From Proteromonas lacertae (taxonomy: Eukaryota > Sar > Bigyra > Opalinata > Proteromonadidae): DNA of 64,000 bases. Positions 59,190 to 64,000 of this stretch are shown piece after piece. A program made the translations under genes and the position numbers. Under the pieces are notes generated by a model that did no database searches, had not been told where the DNA came from, and saw only the letters and a list, made by a program, of their open reading frames with translations. Location of the stretch: assembly GCA_002245135.1 (NCBI GenBank), contig NGBS01000306.1:44256-108255 (forward strand), in the 5' to 3' direction. How positions within the stretch are numbered: position 1 is the first letter of the stretch; each line of letters opens with the position of its first letter.

Positions 59190-60350
59190 TTATACGAAAT
59201 CATTAAATAGCGAATTTTTCTTATATACTCTACCATATCTACTTTTTCTACCTTCTGGTGCTGGTTGAATATCTGGTTCTATAGGTTGTGCTTCATTATT
59301 TATACTATGAATTTGTCTTAATCTAAACTTACCATTTGTTGTAATACTATTAACTGGTACTCTTTTTATTTCATGTGATTTGAATCTATATGAACCTATA
59401 TCTCTAGGATTGAATTCTTTAGGTATTGTTCCATCCAAGTTCTTAACAGAATATGAAAACGGTCCAACTTTGTGTATTTGGTATACTTTATCAGCATAAT
59501 AAGTAGTTTTTTGTAGTTTGTTATCTCTACGTTCTTTTATTCTGACAAAATCATCGGGTTTAAAATGAGTATCACTTTTACGCTTCTTTAAGTTTCTAGC
59601 ATGGGATTCTTTATACAATCTATCTTGGACTTCAAAATCATTGAATACTTCATTTGGAGTTAGATTATTGAGTGCAGAATGTGGCTTTGCATTGTAATCA
59701 TCTACAACAGTATATACTATATTACACAATGATTCAATATTGTTAATTTTATCAAATTCTTCATCAGAAAATGTATTAATTTTTCTATAAAACATATCTT
59801 TAATAGTTCTCACACATCGATCCAATATTTTCATTATATTATGTTCATTACGTTCTTTAAGTATAAATCGTATATGATTTTTATTAAACAAATCTAAAAA
59901 TTTCTTACCATAGATAATACCAGACTCTTCATCTGACAATATACTTCCTACAAAACGAGCGTTTTCATCCTTAGGTTGCATACCCTGATAAAACCATTTT
60001 TCAAACACTGGATACACATCATTTTCTGATTTAGATTTAACATAATATATCCAACACTTACGACTAACAACTTCTATAATTAACAAAAATGGAACTTTTG
60101 TATTGTTGAAAAACACTAAATCTATCTGATATGATCCAGGTAACTTTTCAATTTCATATTTAATTCTATTCCTTTTAGTTGCAGTGATTTGATAATCTGG
60201 TTTAGACTCTACAAGTTCACTACTAGCTTTTTTAATGTCAGATTTTTTAAAGTTATTCTCAAGTTCATTTACAGAGAAATTAATAAAGTCTCGTTTGTTT
60301 AAATAACCATATGTTTTGTATAACTCATTTATTTTATCTTGTAGTGACAT
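59190..60350 (-). CDS. Polinton-like integrase (retroviral rve type)
   Basis: About 386 residues in one open frame. The central core shows YQIDLVFFNNTKVPFLLIIE (first acidic strand of the rve core), then RFVGSILSDEESG at the second acidic position and a helix with NEHNIMKILDRCVRTIK. YNAKPHSALNNLTPNEVF is the typical end of an rve core. A C-terminal SH3/chromo-like barrel follows (FVRIKERRDNK, YADKVYQIHKVGPFSYSVKN), as in Polinton and chromovirus integrases. It would join the element to target DNA. It is encoded opposite to the polymerase. Confidence 0.8.
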   Translation of the reverse strand: MSLQDKINELYKTYGYLNKRDFINFSVNELENNFKKSDIKKASSELVESKPDYQITATKRNRIKYEIEKLPGSYQIDLVFFNNTKVPFLLIIEVVSRKCWIYYVKSKSENDVYPVFEKWFYQGMQPKDENARFVGSILSDEESGIIYGKKFLDLFNKNHIRFILKERNEHNIMKILDRCVRTIKDMFYRKINTFSDEEFDKINNIESLCNIVYTVVDDYNAKPHSALNNLTPNEVFNDFEVQDRLYKESHARNLKKRKSDTHFKPDDFVRIKERRDNKLQKTTYYADKVYQIHKVGPFSYSVKNLDGTIPKEFNPRDIGSYRFKSHEIKRVPVNSITTNGKFRLRQIHSINNEAQPIEPDIQPAPEGRKSRYGRVYKKNSLFNDFV

Positions 60351-60415
60351 TCAAACAATATATAAAAAATATGAATGATATATATTTAAAGAATTAATGA
60401 ATTAAAATAATTAAA

Positions 60416-61183
60416 TCATTCTTCTACCTCTCCCAAATCCTTATCACTTAAAGCGTTACCAAAGTTAATAGACTTAGCAGCACTAATAAAACCATTACTA
60501 ATTACTTTCTTAGCAGGGAATGGTCTACGAGTACTAATTAAATCACTATCTTCTATCTTAGTTCTCTTAATTCTTGGAGGTGAAACAAATTTGTTTTGAT
60601 TAGCTTGTTCTTTCTTAATTTTCTTCTCATTACTTCTTCTAATAGTTGTAGCTAAATCAGGATTTTCATCATAACCAACAATATCACTACAAACTCTATG
60701 ATTAACAAAGTTTTGAGTACCATTACTCTTAATAGAGATTTGATTATCAACAACACTTACAGCAATTTTACTACCAACATCAACATCAGATGGAACTCTA
60801 TAGTTACTATTATCCCATATCATAATAGAATTGAAATTGTGGAAGTATTTAATACCATGTTGAGGTTCTCTACATCCTACACTAATCAAATATCCACGAA
60901 TGATTTTTTCTATAAAGTCATTCTCGTTTCTATCATAAATTTGTTTCAATACATATTTCACTTCATCAGCTGAATATGTTTCAAAATCTCTTCCATTATT
61001 AATTACAACTTTATGATCCAAATCATGAACAAAAGTAATCAATACATATTGACTAGTTTTAGTAGGCTTAACTGTAATACTCTCAACAGTTCCTTTAATA
61101 ATCCACTTGTTACATAACTTTGGATTCTTGTAGTAATCACTGAATTCTACATCTGTAGCTTCATAGGGTGTTTCGTTACTCAT
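60416..61183 (-). CDS. Polinton-like element ORF, possible OB-fold protein
   Basis: About 255 residues. The first 100 read KWIIKGTVESITVKPT and YVLITFVHDLDHKVVI, an alternation of strands that would suit an OB-fold single-strand-binding protein, though this is only a guess. The C-terminal third is basic (KKIKKEQANQNKF, PPRIKRTKIED), consistent with nucleic-acid binding. It lies head to tail with the integrase and divergent to the polymerase. Confidence 0.5.
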   Translation of the reverse strand: MSNETPYEATDVEFSDYYKNPKLCNKWIIKGTVESITVKPTKTSQYVLITFVHDLDHKVVINNGRDFETYSADEVKYVLKQIYDRNENDFIEKIIRGYLISVGCREPQHGIKYFHNFNSIMIWDNSNYRVPSDVDVGSKIAVSVVDNQISIKSNGTQNFVNHRVCSDIVGYDENPDLATTIRRSNEKKIKKEQANQNKFVSPPRIKRTKIEDSDLISTRRPFPAKKVISNGFISAAKSINFGNALSDKDLGEVEE

Positions 61184-61343
61184 TTTATATAAGGGAGAGA
61201 TGAAAATAAAAAATGATTAAAAAATGTCAAGAAAAATGAAAATGAAAATTTCTTTTTATTTTTAAAGTCGACCAATCAAATCATCCGACCAATCAAATTT
61301 CATATTTCCATTTTTGATTTATTTCTCGAATTCTGTCTATATA

Positions 61344-64000
61344 ATGAGCAAACATAAAAAGCTTTTAAAAGCATTTTTTAAACTTCTAGAACAAACTTTT
61401 AATAAAAATAAACATCATAAGCATAAGCATCGCCATCATCATAAACATAAACATATAGATGAACTACCACCAGAAGAAGCTCCAAAACGAAGATTAGCGC
61501 CATTATTTAGTACAGATGCTATTCAAAATAAAAAAAGATATAATAATGATATACCAATAATCAGTGATACATTCTTTGGTGGATTAATGCCTTCTTCCCT
61601 ACCAAAACCTAACCAAAATCAAAGATTTAATGATAGAATACGTGATGCTAGAGAAGTTGATAAATCATCTCAAGGTGTTACCAGGAAATGGGTTTTCAAT
61701 TATAATAATAGAAATTACAGTACACCACAACAATGTTATCATGATTTTGTTAATAATAGTGATATCAAAGATATATTACATGAACTAGCTGATACTATGA
61801 ATATGATCAAATTTTTCTTTATTGTACGTTCAATTTATATACCTGATGAGTCTACTGACAGTGATGATGAAGTTTCTATATTTAGTCGTAGTAGACTATG
61901 TGAAATAACAAAAATGTCTACTGTAGGTGAAATACAAACTATACTGGAAAATATATTTACACAAATATCAGAAGATGATTCAAATCATCCTCAAAGTGGT
62001 CTTACTTTTGCTAGAGTAAATACTATAGAATTATATGTAACAAAATTTAAAGTGATACGTGGAAGTAGTTTTATTGTTTTACCTGCTAAACTTCAAGGTC
62101 TTAGATGTTTAACAAATGTAATAAATGAAGATAATGAATGCTTTAAGTGGAGTGTACTATGCTCTTTATATTCTAATAATCTACAATGTAATAAAGATAA
62201 ACCTGAAAAATACAAAATGTATGAAAAGAAACATGATTGGAGTATGTTAACATTCCCTGTTGATGCTACAGACAATGAATCTATTGATAAGTTTGAAACA
62301 AAGAATCGACTAAATGTGAATATATTTTATATTGATATTGCTAAAGATAAAGAAGAAATATTCTTACCCATTCATTTATCTAAACAAAAGAAATCTAAAA
62401 AATATAGTGTTGTAAATCTATTGCTAATAAAAAATGAAGATGGAAATTCACACTATGTAACAATAAATACCTTACCTGCTCTATTTAGAAAAATGATAGA
62501 TAAAAAGAATAATACTAATAATATATTTGTGTGTCCATATTGTCTCTTCTATACTTACGATGATGGATCCTTTAATAGTCACCAAATATATGACTGTCAA
62601 GATAAAGAGAATGTATTAAGATTATTCCCTGATAAAGATGATAAAGAAAAATCATACTTAAAATTTAGACATTGGACTCACCTCCAAACATTGCCAGTTG
62701 TTATGTATTATGATACTGAAACTTATTTTGTACCATATGATAATGAATTGAATTTAAGTAGATATAAATCTATGGAAGAAATAGATAATAATGATACTAG
62801 AATAGAATTATCAAAAACTGAGCAATCTATTATGGCTAGGCATAAGCTTTATTCCTACTGTATCTATGTAGATAGTAAAATACCAGATATAAATAGTTTT
62901 ACTGTGATTAAATATAAACAAAATGAGGATCATAATATTGAAAATGATTTTGTATTGGATATATTAAATATATATGATCAAATATGTACAGTTTACAGTT
63001 ATAGACTAGCTAATCCTAAACCTTTTGATGGAGATGAAATAGCTAAGGATATACATAATAAAAAGAGAAAATGTGACTTTTGTGGTAAACCATTTAATTC
63101 TATTGATCATGTAAAGGTACTTCACCATGATCATTTCACAGGTCATTATATTGCTTCAATTGGTAGTAATGAGAATCTAAATATTGATATAAAAAATTAA
63201 AAGTACCAATAATAGGTCACAATGCTATGAAATATGACCAGCATTTCATAGTAAAGGAATTAGCCAAATTTGCTGCAATAACTAATAGTCCACTCAATAT
63301 TATACCTAATACAGATGAAAACTATAAGTGCATACAATACAAAAATTTGGTGTTTATTGATAGTTATTTATTCTTAGCAGGTTCTTTAGCAAATTTAACT
63401 AATGATCTAAAAATTACAGCAGAATTAAATAATACTAAGAAAGAAAAATTCAAAACAATTTATGAGAATTTTAAAGATATAATGGACATTACCTAGATGA
63501 TGAAAATATTGAAAATACTTACTTCAAAAGAATTATTTTCCATATGAGCATATGACATCTCTTGAAGCTTTTGAAGAAAATTTCAAAGATCTTACTATAG
63601 ATGATTTTAAGTCTAAATTGAATGATAATGAAACTATTAAACCTGAGGAATTTGATTTTGCTATGGAAGTAAATCCAAATATTTGGATTTGATAATATAC
63701 CGTGAATACAATTTATTTTACTTGAAAATTGATGTTTATATTCTTCAGTCTATATTTAATGATTTTAGAGATAATATATTTGATACTTTTCACATAGATC
63801 CTTGTTGGTATATTTCATTACCCAGTTTATCACTTGATTTATTCTTGCATGTATCTGATGTGGAACTTAAATTATTTTGTGACCTGAATACTATGATTTT
63901 ATATTGAATGGTTTATACGGTGGATTATCATATATTGGTAAGCGTAAGGAAGATGCAAATAACAAATTTTATGAAAAATTATGATGAAACTTTACCTAGT
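61344..64000 (+). pseudogene. Polinton-like DNA polymerase B, broken, truncated by the window edge
   Basis: The first ATG is at 61344. A His/Lys-rich N-terminus (HKHKHRHHHKHKH) leads to a region like the N-terminal part of protein-primed family B polymerases (FKWSVLCSLYSNN, RLNVNIFYID). The exonuclease motif I is VVMYYDTETYF. A zinc-ribbon-like CDFCGKPF with HHDHFTGHY follows, then an exonuclease II-like block GHNAMKYDQHF, and later LKIDVYILQSIFNDFRD, which suits exonuclease III. The polymerase palm lies past the window edge. The frame is broken a few times. Confidence 0.75.

Larger units (their letters stand above)
55900..64000. mobile_element. Polinton/Maverick-like element, broken, runs off the right edge
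   Basis: The block combines a retroviral-type integrase (59190-60350, minus) and a type B DNA polymerase of the protein-primed kind (from 61344, plus), the defining pair of Polintons, with four or more small genes on the plus strand to the left. Base composition is slightly less AT-extreme than that of its surroundings, and host-type introns are absent. The polymerase is broken in a few places while most other frames are long and open, so the copy is probably fairly young. The left limit is guessed from the nested inverted repeat near 55956; capsid genes and the right terminus, if present, lie beyond the window. It is a fossil copy as seen here. Confidence 0.75.

Noticed and set aside
1-64000. 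CRISPR arrays, operons, bacterial promoters or ribosome binding sites
   Set aside because: The window is eukaryotic with spliced genes; no regularly spaced repeats or prokaryotic gene organisation were seen.

Overview
The window is nuclear DNA of an AT-rich unicellular eukaryote. It carries host genes only (HECT ligase, CHD remodeller, importin alpha, glucosidase II beta, calpain-like, FYVE and TAZ proteins). Coding regions hold long AAT/CAA-type runs (poly-Asn, poly-Gln, Ser/Thr tracts) reminiscent of dictyostelids. The introns, however, are tiny: mostly 24 to 63 nt, opening GTA and closing TAG, far shorter than dictyostelid introns. The standard stop codons are used. I cannot assign the lineage; an amoeboid or flagellate protist fits, but that is inference.

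Layout. 0.1-8.6 kb: a compact run of intron-rich housekeeping genes: HAD phosphatase, EF-hand protein, glucosidase II beta subunit, MAP2K-like kinase, importin alpha, and a FYVE-PDZ-FYVE protein. 8.7-10 kb: a Tc1/mariner-type transposase-derived ORF. 10.4-23.3 kb: a giant HERC-type ubiquitin ligase (RCC1, LamG-like, SPRY, HECT). 24-26.1 kb: a broken BTB-SPRY gene. 27.1-33.5 kb: a CHD remodeller ending in a FYRN/FYRC module. 33.8-36.6 kb: a calpain-like protein without the catalytic Cys. 36.8-38 kb: a membrane-anchored protein resembling glycosyltransferases. 38-39.4 kb: two tandem TAZ-finger genes. 39.9-42 kb: another BTB-SPRY gene. 42-43.4 kb: gene remnants. 43.9-48.7 kb: a many-exon helical-repeat-like protein. 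49-51.2 kb: a second copy of the 24-26 kb BTB-SPRY locus, with a third fragment after it. 51.6-53.4 kb: an inositol/sugar porter. 53.4-55.7 kb: a gene graveyard (Hsp70 and kinase remnants). About 55.9 kb to the right edge: a Polinton/Maverick-like element with integrase and protein-primed-type DNA polymerase B, broken, continuing past the window.

The genes do not form a pathway; this is ordinary eukaryotic gene order with accessory islands. The most notable points are domain combinations (CHD with FYRN/FYRC; triple FYVE with PDZ; HERC with LamG), a segmentally duplicated BTB-SPRY family in which every member has a reading-frame break, single-base frame breaks in two otherwise intact conserved genes, and one 66-nt in-frame intervening segment without GT-AG ends but bounded by 7-bp direct repeats. 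Exon structures were worked out by eye from frame continuity, splice dinucleotides and family similarity; no alignment or transcript data were available.
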